A stretch of DNA of 64,000 bases from Hymenoscyphus infarciens (GCA_001414345.1 LLCB01000063.1:156056-220055); one strand, 5' to 3'. Numbered from the stretch's first letter, positions 10,250 to 24,055 are shown. Translations and numbers: made by a program. The notes: generated from the letters alone by a model not told the origin.

Positions 10250-12658
10250 ATGCGACGAACCGTCCTTCAAGCCCATGTATGGGGGCCTTCCGCCGTTTAC
10301 CAAGCAGCTTCACGACAGGTCTCGAATAATCCCACATCCATAGCTACTCGACTGCGTACGAAATGCGCATCCCATACTCCCATCAGATATAATTCGGAGT
10401 TGCACAGCTCTTCCAAAAGCTCACCATCTTCATTCAAATCCAATGCTCCACCCATTGGTACCCATTTCTTCAGACCACGCACAGGTCTATCGGCGCGATG
10501 GCAACCAGCGATTTCACAATTACGGCCTTTCAATAGCAGATCATCTTTAAGAGAATCGCCGAAGGACTCCGACAGACAAGATTTGAGAGAGAAGGAAAAG
10601 GCAAGGAAATTGGAGGAGGAAGAGGATAAAATCGACGAACCAGATGGATTTGGCAGAAGTGAAAAGGCATCCAAGGCGGCTCAGGTCAATTTAAGCGCCC
10701 GTCTGTCCAGCCCGAAGAAACAGGGCAATTCTGCTGGCTTCGGGGAAATATGGAGATTGATCAAAATCGCAAGGCCAGAAGCCAGATGGCTAGGTCTTGC
10801 TTTTGGGTTCCTTTTGGTATCATCAACCATCACCATGTCTATACCCTTTTCCATCGGAAAAATCCTGGATCTTGCGACAAAGGACCCGTCCGAGGGCGGC
10901 ACCCTGTTTGGACTTGAAATCACACAGTTTTATATTGCACTGGGCGCGCTTCTGACAATTGGGGCTGCTGCAAATTATGGACGAATCATCATTTTACGAA
11001 TTGTTGGAGAGAGAATTGTCGCCAGACTTCGTTCGCAGTTATACCGACGAACTTATGTCCAAAATGCAGAATTTTTCGATGCCAATCGTGTCGGAGATCT
11101 CATCTCCCGCCTTAGTTCCGATACAGTCATTGTTGGCAAAAGTATTACGCAAAATCTTTCTGATGGGCTTAGAGCCATTGTCAGTGGAGGAGCCGGATTT
11201 GCTGCCATGGCATGGGTCAGCTTGAAGCTCACAAGTATCTTGTGCTTGATGTTCCCTCCAGTTGCCATTGGTGCTTTCTTCTACGGTCGAATGATTCGAA
11301 ATTTGAGCAGAAAGATTCAGCGCAATCTGGGAACTTTGTCCAAAATTGCCGAAGAAAGACTTGGTAATGTTCGAACATCTCAAGCTTTCGCTGGTGAGAC
11401 GCAAGAAGTTGGGCGATACAATCATCAGATCAAGAAAATATTTGCTCTCGGTAAAAGGGAGGCCATCATCAGTGCTACATTTTTCAGTTCTTCCGGCTTC
11501 TTTGGAAATATGACCATTTTGGCTCTGCTATACTCCGGAGGGTCCATGGTGAAGAATGGCCTCATTAGCATTGGAGATCTAACATCGTTCTTGATGTATA
11601 CTGCTTACGCAGGATCAAGTCTCTTTGGTGTGTCCAGCTTTTACTCGGAATTGATGAAAGGAGTGGGAGCAGCAAGTCGTTTGTTCGAACTCCAGGATCG
11701 TAAGCCTACGATTCCAGCTACTGTTGGTACCAAAGTCAAGTCTGCTCAAGGCATCATCAAATTCTCAGATGTCCATTTTGCATACCCAACACGACCAGCA
11801 GTCAATATTTTTGAGGGTCTCGACTTCGAGATCCCTTCCGGTACCAATGTGGCTATCGTTGGTCCCAGTGGAGGTGGCAAATCAACAATTGGGTCTCTCT
11901 TGTTGAGATTTTACAACCCAACCAAAGGAACAATCTCCATAAACGGCCAGGACATTTCCACCTTGAACGGCAAATCGCTCCGTCGAAGAATTGGAATGGT
12001 GGGACAAGAACCAGTTCTCATGTCCGGGTCCATCGCAGAAAATATCGCGTATGGCAAGCCCCATGCTTCACGGGCAGAAATCATTGCAGCTGCCAGAAAA
12101 GCAAACTGTCAATTTATTAGCGACTTCCCCGAGGGGTTGGATACCTCCGTTGGATCTCGTGGTGCCCAGCTGTCGGGGGGGCAGAAGCAAAGAATCGCCA
12201 TTGCCCGAGCTTTGCTCAAGAATCCCGATATCCTGATTCTAGATGAAGCAACATCCGCATTGGATGCCGAGTCTGAAACACTTGTCAATTCGGCCCTAGC
12301 AGCATTACTCAGGGGGCACAATACGACAATCTCAATTGCCCATCGATTGTCGACTATCATGAGATCGGATCGTATTATCGTGCTTGGAAATGATGGAAAG
12401 GTTGCTGAGCAAGGCACATATGCCTCTTTATCCAACAACCCTCACTCGGCATTCACCAAGTTGATGGAGTGGCAGATGAGCGGTGGTGATGCCGCAGACA
12501 AACGAAGCATGGAACCAGAGGGTCATCTTACCGAAACGGAAGAGATTGAAGAGGATCTCGCTCGAATGGAAGTAGAGAACCCTGAGGAAGCTGACGAAGA
12601 GGAAAAACAAACCAAGACGGAAGCTGTTTTGGAGAAGGCTGGAGAGGAACAAAAATAA
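10250..12658 (+). CDS. MDL1: Mitochondrial half-size ABC transporter, Mdl1/ABCB10 type
   Basis: Intronless, 802 aa. The first in-frame ATG after the TAG at 10232 is at 10250. The N-terminal 50 or so residues (MRRTVLQAHVWGPSAVYQAA then SRQVSNN) are basic, Ser/Thr-rich and poor in acidic residues, as in a mitochondrial presequence. Then come a charged linker, one six-helix membrane domain (about 180-485) starting EIWRLIKIARPEARWLGLAF, and one nucleotide-binding domain: Walker A GPSGGGKST at about 538, Q-loop GMVGQEP, signature LSGGQKQRIAIARALL at about 641, Walker B ILILDEATSALD, H-loop IAHRLS. A Glu/Lys-rich tail of about 60 residues follows. Such half-transporters dimerise in the inner membrane; yeast Mdl1 exports peptide fragments from the matrix. 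Assignment to Mdl1 rather than Mdl2 is by overall resemblance. The heterochromatin-like block begins about 190 bp after the stop. Confidence 0.9.
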   Translation: MRRTVLQAHVWGPSAVYQAASRQVSNNPTSIATRLRTKCASHTPIRYNSELHSSSKSSPSSFKSNAPPIGTHFFRPRTGLSARWQPAISQLRPFNSRSSLRESPKDSDRQDLREKEKARKLEEEEDKIDEPDGFGRSEKASKAAQVNLSARLSSPKKQGNSAGFGEIWRLIKIARPEARWLGLAFGFLLVSSTITMSIPFSIGKILDLATKDPSEGGTLFGLEITQFYIALGALLTIGAAANYGRIIILRIVGERIVARLRSQLYRRTYVQNAEFFDANRVGDLISRLSSDTVIVGKSITQNLSDGLRAIVSGGAGFAAMAWVSLKLTSILCLMFPPVAIGAFFYGRMIRNLSRKIQRNLGTLSKIAEERLGNVRTSQAFAGETQEVGRYNHQIKKIFALGKREAIISATFFSSSGFFGNMTILALLYSGGSMVKNGLISIGDLTSFLMYTAYAGSSLFGVSSFYSELMKGVGAASRLFELQDRKPTIPATVGTKVKSAQGIIKFSDVHFAYPTRPAVNIFEGLDFEIPSGTNVAIVGPSGGGKSTIGSLLLRFYNPTKGTISINGQDISTLNGKSLRRRIGMVGQEPVLMSGSIAENIAYGKPHASRAEIIAAARKANCQFISDFPEGLDTSVGSRGAQLSGGQKQRIAIARALLKNPDILILDEATSALDAESETLVNSALAALLRGHNTTISIAHRLSTIMRSDRIIVLGNDGKVAEQGTYASLSNNPHSAFTKLMEWQMSGGDAADKRSMEPEGHLTETEEIEEDLARMEVENPEEADEEEKQTKTEAVLEKAGEEQK

Positions 12659-13274
12659 ACGGGATCGGATCATTTCTCTTTTCTTCTGGATGAGTTGAGA
12701 TAGAAGCGTGGCAGCGGGTCAGTCCCCAGGCAATGTAGCTCTTTCCCTGTTTGTTTTGTCTGGCGTAGGACTGCATAGTATGAGCGATGTTTAGGCTCTC
12801 GTCCTTGGAATAGACGGGTCTAGCGATATGTATAACACTCCGCTCGATAGAAAGTATATTTAATTGAATCTTTTAGAAATATTTATATAACACTTCTCTA
12901 TTCTAAGTACGTTAACGAATGCGACGACTCGAGAATAATAAGTCTTCTAAATTAATAATATAATAGTAAATTAATAATTAATATATAATATAATAGTAAA
13001 TTAATAATATATAATAATATAACTACTCTATAGAATATAATAGTAATATTCTTTATATAGAAGAAACTTTAGACTACTAGTCTATATACGTATATATTAA
13101 ATTTATACTAAAGAGAAGATCTTAATATAATCTTTTTTTTTCTTATATAAAGAAAGCTAAGATTTTAAGAGATATAGATTTAAAAAATTATATCTCTAGA
13201 TAGTATAGTATATATATTACTTCTCTATGTCTAGACTTCTATTATACTACTTTATATGCTTTTTAGAGAGATAG
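12659..13274. other. Edge of the AT-rich compartment
   Basis: Base composition drops sharply at about 12,850, only 190 bp beyond the Mdl1 stop. 12,659-12,840 looks like a normal 3' UTR. From 12,850 the sequence is almost all A and T, with rare GC bases and no reading frames. No element can be recognised before 13,275. Confidence 0.7.
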
Positions 13275-13583
13275 TATAAGAATAGTCACGTGATAAAGAA
13301 GCTAAGAGGTAATATATAAATTATATATAAGTATATAAGTATATAAGTAAGTATATATATATATCTTAGGTTTAGATCTATAGTATATAATATCTACTAA
13401 GATAGTAGACTTATACTAATCTAGTAATTTCTTTATACTTTTAAGATAAAGAGCTAAAATAAAGAATCTTTTATTTTAAGTCTAGATCTTAATACGTTAC
13501 TCTAAAGCGCTTCTAATATATTATAGATATATAGTTATATAATATACTTATTAGACTTAATAATTTACTTATAATCTTATATT
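13275..13583. repeat. Degenerate copia-2 LTR fragment
   Basis: It begins TATAAGAATAGTCACGTGAT, matching the LTR at 54,449 (TGTAAGAATAGTCACGTGAT). It follows that LTR with heavy C-to-T and G-to-A change and internal deletions, ending near 13,583 where the characteristic ..AATCTTATATT is reached. No flanking target duplication or internal domain is seen, so it is a solo or relic LTR. Confidence 0.65.
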
Positions 13584-15679
13584 AAAAAGCTCTACTAAAA
13601 AAATAATTATTTTAGCGTAAGTTAGTCTATAATATAAGTATATAAGAGGTTTAAAAGTAATACTATATCTATTTCTATACTTAGTATATAGCTTCTACTA
13701 AAAGATTATATTATTAGTATAGAATATAAGTAGATAAGTGAATTACTCTTAGAAGAAGTATATCTATCTTATCTACGTTAAACTAAGAGCTAGTATAAGT
13801 AGTATAATATATCTATTTATAATAGTAATTAGCTATATTAGAAAGAATTCTATAAAATAGAAGTTATTAATATAAGAGAGTAGAAGAAGTTAAATAAAGA
13901 AGTAGAAAGAAGTATACTTCTACTATATATAGAGTAAGTATAAATAGCTTTAATTTATATTTTAATATCTTAGGCGCTTATATATAGAGTATATAAATAA
14001 CTAAAGAGATATTATTATATATATTATAAATAGTATCTCTTTTCTCTAATAGAAAAGATACTTTTCTATACTTTTTTAAAGCGAGCTAATTCTTTTAAGA
14101 TTAAATTAAATAACTAAGAAACTTAGAGAAATCTTAACTAAATAGCTTTAACTTTAACTTTTATAATTTAAGATAGATTAAGAAGAAAGTAAAGTCTCTT
14201 TATTTATTTGAAAAGACTAGTTTCTATTTAATATTTTAATAAAAGCGATATTTCTTATATTTTTTTATTAAGAGAAAGTAGAGAAAATATATTATAAGTT
14301 ATTTTAAAAAGCTTATAAAGATTATTATAATATTATAAAAAAAACTTCTATATACTAGTATAATATCCTTATAGTAAGTATACTAATATTACTAAAACTA
14401 GTTCGCTTTCTAAGACTTAGGATTATATAGTTATATAACTAGCTTTCTACTTCTTTATATATTTCTAGATAGTTACTTTACTTATTACTAAGTAAAATTT
14501 TAGTTAATAGTTATATCTAAATAGATATAACTATTATATATATATATAAGAAGTTATTATAACTATTAAAGATAACTTTTTATACTAGCTAGTATATCTA
14601 GTTTTTAAAATTTTATATAACTAGAAAAAGATATATCTTCTTCTTCTTATTTAATATTCTTAAGATTGAATATTAAGAGTAAGTTTTAATAGTAAAAGTA
14701 GTAAAATAGAATAAGTAAATACTTAGTAAGAAGACTTAACTAACTTAAATAAAACTAAAAACTAAGAAAATATCTACTCTTTCTTTCTATATTTATCTAT
14801 ATATCTATTTATATAGTATTATAACTAGCTTGAAATATAGCTATTTTAAAACTAGAATATAGTTTTTTTAAAGTCTAAGTCTAAAATATTATATATTATT
14901 AATATAATTAGAATAAGACTAGTTCTATTTAATACTAGTATAAATACTTAATTAGTACTAATATAAGTACGTAATATCTACTATTATATTCTACTATAGT
15001 TTTTATTTTATTATTAAGCTTTTTATTAAAGCTTTTAAATATAGTTAATATAATTAATATTATAAATAATTAGAGATTCTTAAAGAAATTTTCTAGATTT
15101 TATCTTATTTTACTTCGTTATTTTACTTATTCTACTAAGTTTAAGATCTATTTCTAGAAAGTTTAAAATTTAAACTATTTATAAAAGATTTTAATTTTAT
15201 TAAAAGACTATAGATTAAGTTTAAACTAAGTAATTCTTATACTTTATATAATTTAATAGAATATACTTCTAATCTTCTATTTCTAGCTCTAATATAACTA
15301 AATAATTAAATTACTCTCTTATTATTTAAACTCTATTAAAGTATATAATAATATAGAAATTTAATATTAATTTATCTATTATCTTATATTTATAAAGCTT
15401 TATTAAAAAAAGAAAGAATTAAGATAAGTTAGCTTAGATATAATATAAGTATATAAGCGAGATTTCTCTTATCTACTTCTACTACTTCTACTACTACTTT
15501 TCTACTCTTTTATTCTTCTTTTTACTTAATTCTAGTATTAGAAAGTCTATTAAAAGAGCTATAAAAGCTACTAAAAAAGCTTTTAAAAAGAAGGTCTCTT
15601 AAGTATATCTATTTTATAAGCTAGTATAAGTAGTATAATATATTTATTTATTATAGTAATTAGCTATATTAAAAAGAAC
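13584..15679. repeat. Degenerate repeat-flanked element, left part
   Basis: A segment at about 13,789-13,973 recurs at about 15,620-15,679 and, after the copia-3 insertion, 21,256-21,387. The two copies share AGCTAGTATAAGTAGTATAA, and a shorter match lies upstream (TATAATATAAGTATATAAG near 13,632 and 15,436). They may be the LTRs of an older element whose interior is about 13,980-15,400, but the ends are too decayed to define. I recognise no domain in the interior; the A/T-only sequence has stops in all frames. Confidence 0.45.
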
Positions 15680-18600
15680 TATTATAGATATAAGATTAAG
15701 AGAAGTATTATAGGTATTTAAAAGTATAGAGTAGAGAATTAGGTATTTGTTACTATAAGAAGAGAACTATCTACTATATATAGAAGGGAGTATAAATACT
15801 TTAAGAGTAAGCTAAATCCAATTATTAGATAGTTATTATAAGAGTGAATATCTAATATAATAATATACTCTCTATTCGAGATTTAGTTTCTAAACTAGTT
15901 ATTCTATATAACTCTACTTATTCTTAACTTTTAACCTTTCTAAATAGATAACTTTATAAGCTATAATAGCTTTATAAACTCCTTATACTTATTAGTTCTT
16001 AGTATTTTAGTTAGTCTATCTACTAGTATCTCGTTTATAAATACGTAGTATAATTCTATAATACTCTTCTTTACTCTTTTATATACGAATTATTACTTAT
16101 ATACGAAGTACTTTATACGTTAATATAATTTAGAATTCTCTATAATTTATATAGCTCTATAGTAATCACTTTCTACTTAAACTTATAGAGCGTTCTTACT
16201 TTTATACTCTAATTCTAAGAGTAAAAACCGTACTTATATAATCTTCTTTACTAATTTAGTAATACTATAGTATTCTGATTTAATTAAGTATAGTATAGTA
16301 TAAGATTATTTCTAGAATTAATAAGTAATAATACTCTCTTCTAAAAAGAAGGTATATCTAGAAGTTAATTTACTAGTATATAAGTAATTCGTATAACTAG
16401 TATTAGTATATACTTCTAGTCTATTTAGATCTAGTCTTTTATATATAATATACTAATTCTTTATTTCTTAGAAATATTATAATAAGTGTTTTATAGCTTA
16501 AATATACTACTATAAAGAGTTAACTAAAAACTTTAATAATACTAATATTATATATAATATATCTAGATAAGTAAGAATAGCTATATAATTAGCTAATTCT
16601 ACTATTAATTAGTACTTCTTTATACTCTCTTAAAGAGCTTATTCTATATTTAATACTATAAAGTTTATATATCTAGAGTCTAAAAGAGTTATAACTAGAT
16701 TATAGTCTTCTATACTAAAGCGTTTAAGGATCTTTGAGATATAAGTATCTTAATAAAGATATAGTTTTTTATTTTCTCTATTATATAAAATATATACTTT
16801 AAGAAAATATCTAGCTAGACTAAGGTCCTCTATCTATATAAAGATTAGTTTTAACTTTATTAATATACTACTTTTTATCTACTATTAAGAAGTTATCTAT
16901 ATATATATAAATAATAACTTCTATAGCTTTATTTTAGTATATATAATAATCTACTACTAAGAGCTTAAATTCTATCTTTTTAAGTACCTTATATAATTTA
17001 TTTTACTATAGCTAAGAGGATTATTTAAAGCTATATAAGAACTTATTTAATTTAACTATATATTCTTTAAAATTATATATAATACTATTCTTAGTATATT
17101 CTAGAAGTATATTATAGTAAACTTCTCTATTAATCTCGCTATTTAGAAAGGTAGTAATAGTATTTATTTATTTAACTTTAAGATTATATATTATAGTAAA
17201 AGCTAATATAATTCTCTAAGAGCTTATCTTATATACTCTTATAAAAGTATAGTAATAATCGACTTTATACTCTTACTTAAAGCTACGTACTATCTATCTT
17301 ATCTTAAACTTTAAGATAACTAAATTAGCGTCTCTTTTAGTATAATAAACGAATTTAGTAGTAAGTACTCTTTAGCCTCCTAGTACTAACTTTTGCTTAA
17401 TAAGTGTTTAAGTCTTTTTATATATAAGCGACTCTATCTCTATTCTTATAGCGTATCTCTACTCTTTAGAGTTTTTACTATTTAAGGCTTTAATTAAAGT
17501 TTATAGATTATTAGAAATTTAAATACTCTTATATTTAATAGTAGTATATACTTATCTAGCGGCGAGCTTTATAAGAGACTTAATTTCCTTTAAAGTTATC
17601 TTCTTCTTTACTAAATTTATAGTAATATTTAAATTAACTTTCTTAGTATAATTCTAATAAGTATTAACACGTTTACTTAGTAGAATAGTAGAATATACCT
17701 TTTAAGGTTATTAAATAGATTTATTAACTTTGTTATTAATAGAAACTTTATTAAGAACTTTATTATATTTATTATAATTTAAATTAATTAAGCTAGGTTT
17801 ATTAATATTAAGATTAAGAGTAAAATTGTTAAAGTTTATACTCTTATCTAAAGTAATAGAAACTAGGATCTTATTATTAAGATTACTATCTCTAGATCTA
17901 GGTTTTAAGAGACTATATCTACTAATATACTCTTCTTTATTAAATCTTATATCTAAGAATCTTATAACTCTTTATAATTCTAGTACTTAAATTCGCTAAA
18001 TATATAAACCTTTATAACTAACTAATATATCTTTCTAAGCACGTATAGTAAGCTTTTTACTTATAACTCTATTCTATACTAGGATATAGATAAAAGCCTT
18101 ATACTCTAATACTTTTAGATTTAAGATATTTAGTATATTATTTTTATCTAGATAGAATTTATCTAGAAACTTTTAGTAAGAGGTCTTACTATTACCTATA
18201 CTATTAGTAGTAATATTATATATATATCTTTAGATTAGTATAAGTAGTACTTCTTCTTAGAGAAACTTAGAGATCTCTTAGTTAATTACTATAGATCGAA
18301 GTCTTTTAATAAGAGTATAGATTACGTACTTAGAAACTCTATCCTACTTAGATAATCTTAGAGTAGTAATCTTAAGCTTTATTCTAAGGTTCTTAGTATA
18401 CTCTTAAATATCTTTAACTATAAATTCCTTTTCTTCGTCTAGTCTAAATATCTTAATTTAGTAGCTATATTAGGTATATATTAATCGCTTAAAAGCTTAA
18501 AGATGTTCTTATATCTCTTCTTTTATTTTTAAGAGATATCTCTATTACTTCTTCGAATATTCGTTAGTTAAGATTATAGTATACTCTATACTATTATATA

Positions 18601-21255
18601 TTAGAGACTTGATTTATACTATATTACTAAATATATATCTAAGGACTTCCTAGCTTTTATACTCTAGATTAATAGCTTTTAATCTATACTATATTAGCTT
18701 TCTAAGCTTATATAGAGTATATATAATTTTACCTTCTTAGATACTCTTTAAATTCTATATCTTTTATTAATTTAGAAGTCTTTTATACGTTATTAAAGCT
18801 AAGATGTCTAAAATAATAATACTATATTATTAGTAAAGAGATTTTAACTTTTTAAAGTACTACTAGGTAAGCTATAACTATAGTTAATACTAACTCTTAC
18901 TTAAAATTTCCTAGCTTCTTATTAGTTAAAATAAGAAAGCTAGCCTTTTTATTAGTTAAGAAAGTCTTAGTATTAGTGCTTATACTACTTTTAATACTAG
19001 TATTATTAATATCTTAAGAAACTATAGAAGTTAGTCTCTTATTAAGATTAAGATTATATTTAATAATCTTAATATCTTACTTTTTACTTAAATATATCTT
19101 TAAGTTCTTAAGTAAGAGATAATTATTTAGTATCTTTAAAAGATAGTAATTATTATTTAAAAGAGAGAAGATACGCCTAGATTTAATAAGCTATAATTTA
19201 TACTTATTAATAGTATCTCTAGTATCTATAAAGATATATCTACTAAAGAGGTTTATACTATCTTCTAAGATATATAAATAATTCTTTAATTTAATATAAT
19301 AATAATCGTCTTTATCTTAGCTAGTATATAATTAGAGTACTACTATACTAATTCCTTAAATAGAGGCTATACTACTAACTATTATAATAGTACTTAAATT
19401 CTCTTCTTAGAAGTCTCTTTAAAAGTAATAGCGATTATATATAATATATAAGTCAGCGCTAGTATTATTTCTAAATCTCTTTCTCTAAGGTTTAGACTTT
19501 TATAAGAATACTATAATAGCGTTAGTATCTAATTTAAGACTATATATTATATATAAGCTTATATAGCTAAAAGTACTTTCTATATTCTTAGTATTATTAT
19601 TAGAGATATCTTTACGCTTAGTATCTTTATTCTTTAAAGAATTACTCTTCTTTTTACCTTCCTTTTTTAGGTTTTATTTAGTTTACTTTTTACCTCTTTT
19701 AGCTTTCTACTTCTCCTTCTTTTCCTTATTCTTTAGAAGAGAAAAGTATAAATTAGATTTATACTTATTTAAGTTATAGTAAGAGCACTTCTTATCTTCT
19801 TTACTATTATTAAGGCTTTATACTCTTAAAAAGGGCTTTGTTTTTAGTATTCTCTCTAATATAAGCTTTATCTATAATATTAATAATTAAGCGATTAAGG
19901 TCTAGTAGATTAGAACCTCGAAGATCTACTTACTTAGTTATAGACTATTAAGAAAAGGACTACGTTAATACTTTGATAAAAAGAGTAGTATACTACTTCT
20001 TAATATCTATTAATTTAAGATCTTTAAGCTTACGCTTTATATTTAAGAAGTAACTAATATACTTCTTAAGATTATTATATCTCTTATATTTATAGTTAAT
20101 ATAGTTACTAATTATATTATATATAAGTATCTCTCTTTTTCTAGAGTACTTTCTTTTAAGAGTATTCTATATATCTTTTATAGTATAGATGCTTTTAATA
20201 ACTTTAGTAGAGAGAGCTTTAATATTATTTATAATTATAGAGTAGTATCTAGCCTCTCTCTTATTCTAAAGGTTCTATAACTTTACGTTATCTATAGTTT
20301 CCTCTTCTTATATAGTAAATCTTAATTTAACCTTCTTTAGTAGCTAAATATTCTTTTTAAGATAGACTTTTAAGTTATATTAATATATAAGCCTTATTAT
20401 CTCTTCTTTCTATAATAAGTAATTACTTTTACCTTTTAAGCGTAATCTTAATAAGAGCTAAGGAGTGCTATAATAACTTAAATTTAGTAGGTCTAATATA
20501 TCGTTAGTGCTAGTAAATATCAACTAAGAGAGTAGTAGTAAAGAAGCTTCTAATCTAATACTATTTAGGTTATTATTTCCTATACTTCTTAATCTTAATT
20601 CTTTTAATAGTAAATTCGATTTATTATTAGAACCTTCTAGATTATTATAGAGAGACTTTAAGAGCGATTTCTTAATTAGTAATCCTTTTACTAGTAAAAG
20701 TTATTCTAGAACCTATATAAGAGTATTTACTTTACTCTTACCTTTTTATATAGTTAATACTAAAGAGAGTAAATCGTTAAAAGATAATTTAGATATAGCT
20801 TAGAATGTCTCTTACTCTTATAAGTTAATAGTTATCGAAGAGATCGATTATCGTACTTTTGTCGATTTACTAAATAGATTATTTAGACTTAGTATATATT
20901 AAGATATAGTTAGTACTTATATGTTTTCTAGTGTTAATATCTCTTAACCTAGGTTTATATATATATATATATCGTTAGTAGTAATAAGACAATAAGTGAA
21001 TTAACTTCTACTATTACGATTTAAGTAATACTATTAAATACTAATAGTATAATAGCTACTAGGCTTATAACCTATTATAGATATAAGGTTAAGAGAAGTA
21101 TTATAGGTATTTAAAAGTATAGAGTAGAGAATTAGGTATTTGTTACTATAAAAAGAGAACTATCTACTATATATAGAAGAGAGTATAAATACTCTAAGAG
21201 TAAGCTAACTCTAATCGAGTAGTTATTATAAAAGTGAATATCTAATATAATAATA
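15680..21255 (-). mobile_element. Copia-3: full-length Ty1/copia LTR retrotransposon, RIP-decayed
   Basis: LTRs are 15,680-15,865 and 21,073-21,255, flanked by the 5-bp target duplication AGAAC (15,675-15,679 and 21,256-21,260). The repeat it split is intact at about 13,840, which supports these ends. On the minus strand a primer-binding-like GGTTATAAGCCTAGTAGC follows the right LTR, and a purine tract (AATAGAGAGTA) precedes the left one. Total length is 5.58 kb, normal for copia. The interior reads as RNase H, reverse transcriptase, integrase and gag from left to right on the minus strand. Confidence 0.88.
15866..21072 (-). pseudogene. Gag-pol polyprotein remnant of copia-3
   Basis: Reading the minus strand through stop codons gives copia reverse transcriptase around 16,600-17,100: an active-site region reading YIDNFLIVDKK (normally YVDD) near 16,890, then LYLYQDTYISKILKRFSIED and SANYIAILT. 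Many in-frame stops replace Gln or Trp codons. Integrase and gag lie further right (to about 20,900) and are recognised only by order and length. Not translatable. Confidence 0.75.
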
Positions 21256-21475
21256 AGAACTATATAAGATAGAAGTACTTAAGAATATAAAAGAGTAAAA
21301 GAGATTAAAAAATATAATAGAAAGAGACGTATCTCTATTATATATAAAGTAAGTATAAATAGTTTTAATTTAACTTTTAATATCTTAGTATATTTAAACT
21401 AATTTAGTACTATTTTAGTCTAAAACTACTTTAAATAAGAGTAGTTTCTAACTAGACTACTAAATACGTCTATAT
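21256..21475. repeat. Right-hand remainder of the repeat split by copia-3
   Basis: 21,256-21,387 matches about 13,845-13,973 and continues the segment that stops at 15,679. The next 90 bases are anonymous AT-rich sequence leading to a TA-element end. Confidence 0.5.
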
Positions 21476-21487
21476 ATAAAGTATAAG

Positions 21488-21892
21488 AATATATATATAC
21501 TTACTTTTACTTAAACCTAGTTTAAACTAGTATTAAATCGAGTTTAATAGCTTAAGTAAGAGTTAATATAGTATCTAATTCTATTTAGAGAGATTTAATA
21601 AGTTTCTAATCTTATTTATAGAGAGTTTAAAAGGTTATAAACCTATTTAGAGTAGTTCTAAATCTATTCTAAGTTAATTAGAATTATTAAATTAATTAGA
21701 GCTATAACTAGACTATAGTTTATAGAAGTTCTAAGTAGGTTAGAGTAAGTATAGAGTAGTTCTAAGTAGTTCTAAGTAGTTTTAAGTAGCTTTTAAGCTA
21801 TTCTATTATATCTAATACTAGCTTAAGTATTTATTAGCTATATATTAGCTATATATTAAGACTAGTAAGTCTTAAAAAGTACTTAAAAGTCT
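21488..21892 (+). mobile_element. TA-element type 2, 5' fragment interrupted by copia-1
   Basis: It starts with the type-2 end (..CTTACTTTTACTTAAACC, compare CTCGCTTTTACTTAAAAC at 43,196) and carries the type-2 subterminal TTCTAAG/AGAGGTTCTAA repeats and the AAAAAGTACTTA lead-in to the core. It stops at 21,892 where a copia-1 LTR begins. Its other half was not identified with certainty. The exact start is uncertain by about 10 bp because of AT repeats. Confidence 0.6.
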
Positions 21893-24055
21893 TGATTTAG
21901 TTATAGTTTACAAAGTAACAATGGATTACGTAAGAAGTGAAAGATGAAAAAGAATTAATTAACTTAAATAAAAAACTAAGAAGCTATCTAATCTATATAT
22001 ATATATAGGCTATAGCTAGCCTTCTAGTCTAATACTAGTATAGTTCTAAGTCTGAAACTACGGATATAACTAATCCGTCGGATAGTGTTAATCCGTATAC
22101 TCGGATAGTATTTAGTCCGTCGAATAGTATTTAGTCCGTCGGATACTAGTAATCTATATCGAGTACTATTTATCTAAGCTACGTATTATTAATCTAGGGA
22201 TATTATACTATACTAGTATAATTAAGTACTAGTATAAGTGCTTATTATATACTAATACGCTTTTTTAATAAGTACTTCTATTTAAGTTATTTTAAGATAT
22301 TAGTTAAGAGTATTAATCTTTAGTTTTTACGTATTAGTACGTAACTTATTATTTCTAATTATATAAGGAATTATTAGAATTTTATTTTATTAAGTACTTT
22401 AGTAAAGCTATCTACTTTTTAATCTATTAATTTTATATATATTAGATCTATAGTTTCTTTAACTAATAAGTCTCTTATATAGTAGTATTTAATAGCTATA
22501 TACTTTATTCTTTTATAATATATAGAGTTATAGCCTAATTATAGAGCTTTTTTATTATTAGTATATAAAACGAATTTCTTTTATTTATAAAAACCTAGTT
22601 CTTTAACTAAGGCTATTATATAAATAGATTCTTTTAAGGCTATATTTATAGCTATATATTTAGCTTTAGTTATAGATTAAGCTATAATACTTTATAGCTT
22701 AGAACGCTATATAATTAGTCTTCTAGCTAAGTAAAAAATATATCTAGTAGTTGATTTAGTACTATTAATATTACTAGTATAATTAGAGTTATAAAAGCTA
22801 TTTATAAAATAGCTAGATATATCTTTTATTATATATATAATATAATAGTAAATAGAAGTTTTTAGATATCTTAATATATACTTAGCTACTATAAAATATT
22901 CTTTAGAAGGGTTTAATATATATCTTAATAGTATAATAGTAGTATAGGCGATATCTAGCCTAGTATAAATAAAGATATATAGTAGATAGCCGATTATTAC
23001 TTAAAATAGTCTAGTATCTTCTAGACTAGCTTATTTAATCTTAGAATCTATTAGTATATAGATAGGATTATAATTAAGAAGATTATACTTATCTAATACT
23101 TTAAATATATATTTTTCTTAGCTTAGTTTTAGCTATTTATTTTCCTTAATAATATCTACGCCTAGGTAGTCTTTAATAAGACTTAAGTCTTTAATAGTAA
23201 GGTATTTTTTAAGTTTATTAATAAGAGTTTTAATAAGTTCTTTTATAAGTCTAATTATTACTAAGTTATCTATATATATATATATATATATACTAGTAGA
23301 ATAATTTATATATATATATAAATTAGTACTTAGTACTTTAAAACCTAGTTCTAAAAGTATAGTAACTAGTATAGTAAACCAGATTCTAGCTAATTGTTTT
23401 AATCTATAGAGAGCTTTTAGAAGTTCTAAATATATAATTTAGTTAAGAGGGTTTTTTATATTTTCTAATATATTATTATATAACTTAGGAATATATAGGT
23501 ATTTATTTATTTCTTTTAGAAAGGTAATATTTAGTTTTTCTATATCTATATTCTCTTATATAAAAGCTAAAACTATATCGAATTTCTATATTATAAAGTT
23601 ATATAGTAGTACTAAGGTAAATAAGACTTTCTAGCTTATTTACTTAATAATATCTACAAAGGAGTCTATATAGTCTCTTTTATATAACTATTTAAAACCT
23701 TTAGTTATAAATCGCGATTTAAATTCTATTATACTATTAGATTCTTTTAGTTTATAAACCTATCTTATCTTAATAGACTTAGCGTCTTTACTAGTATTAT
23801 TACTAGTAATATTATTCTAAGTTTTATTACTTATAAGAGTATTTAATTCCTTTTATATAGATCTAATCTAGTAGTTTTTATAAGAATTAATATTACTTAT
23901 AGCTTCTTTATAGCTTTTAGACTCTAGAATAGTAGTATTAGATATTTTATTAATAATAACCTTTTTAGTACTATTACTCTCTATTTTAGAGTTTAAATAA
24001 GCGAGTAATATATAGTAATATATAGCTATTAGCGCTTAAAGCTTATCGATTTCTA

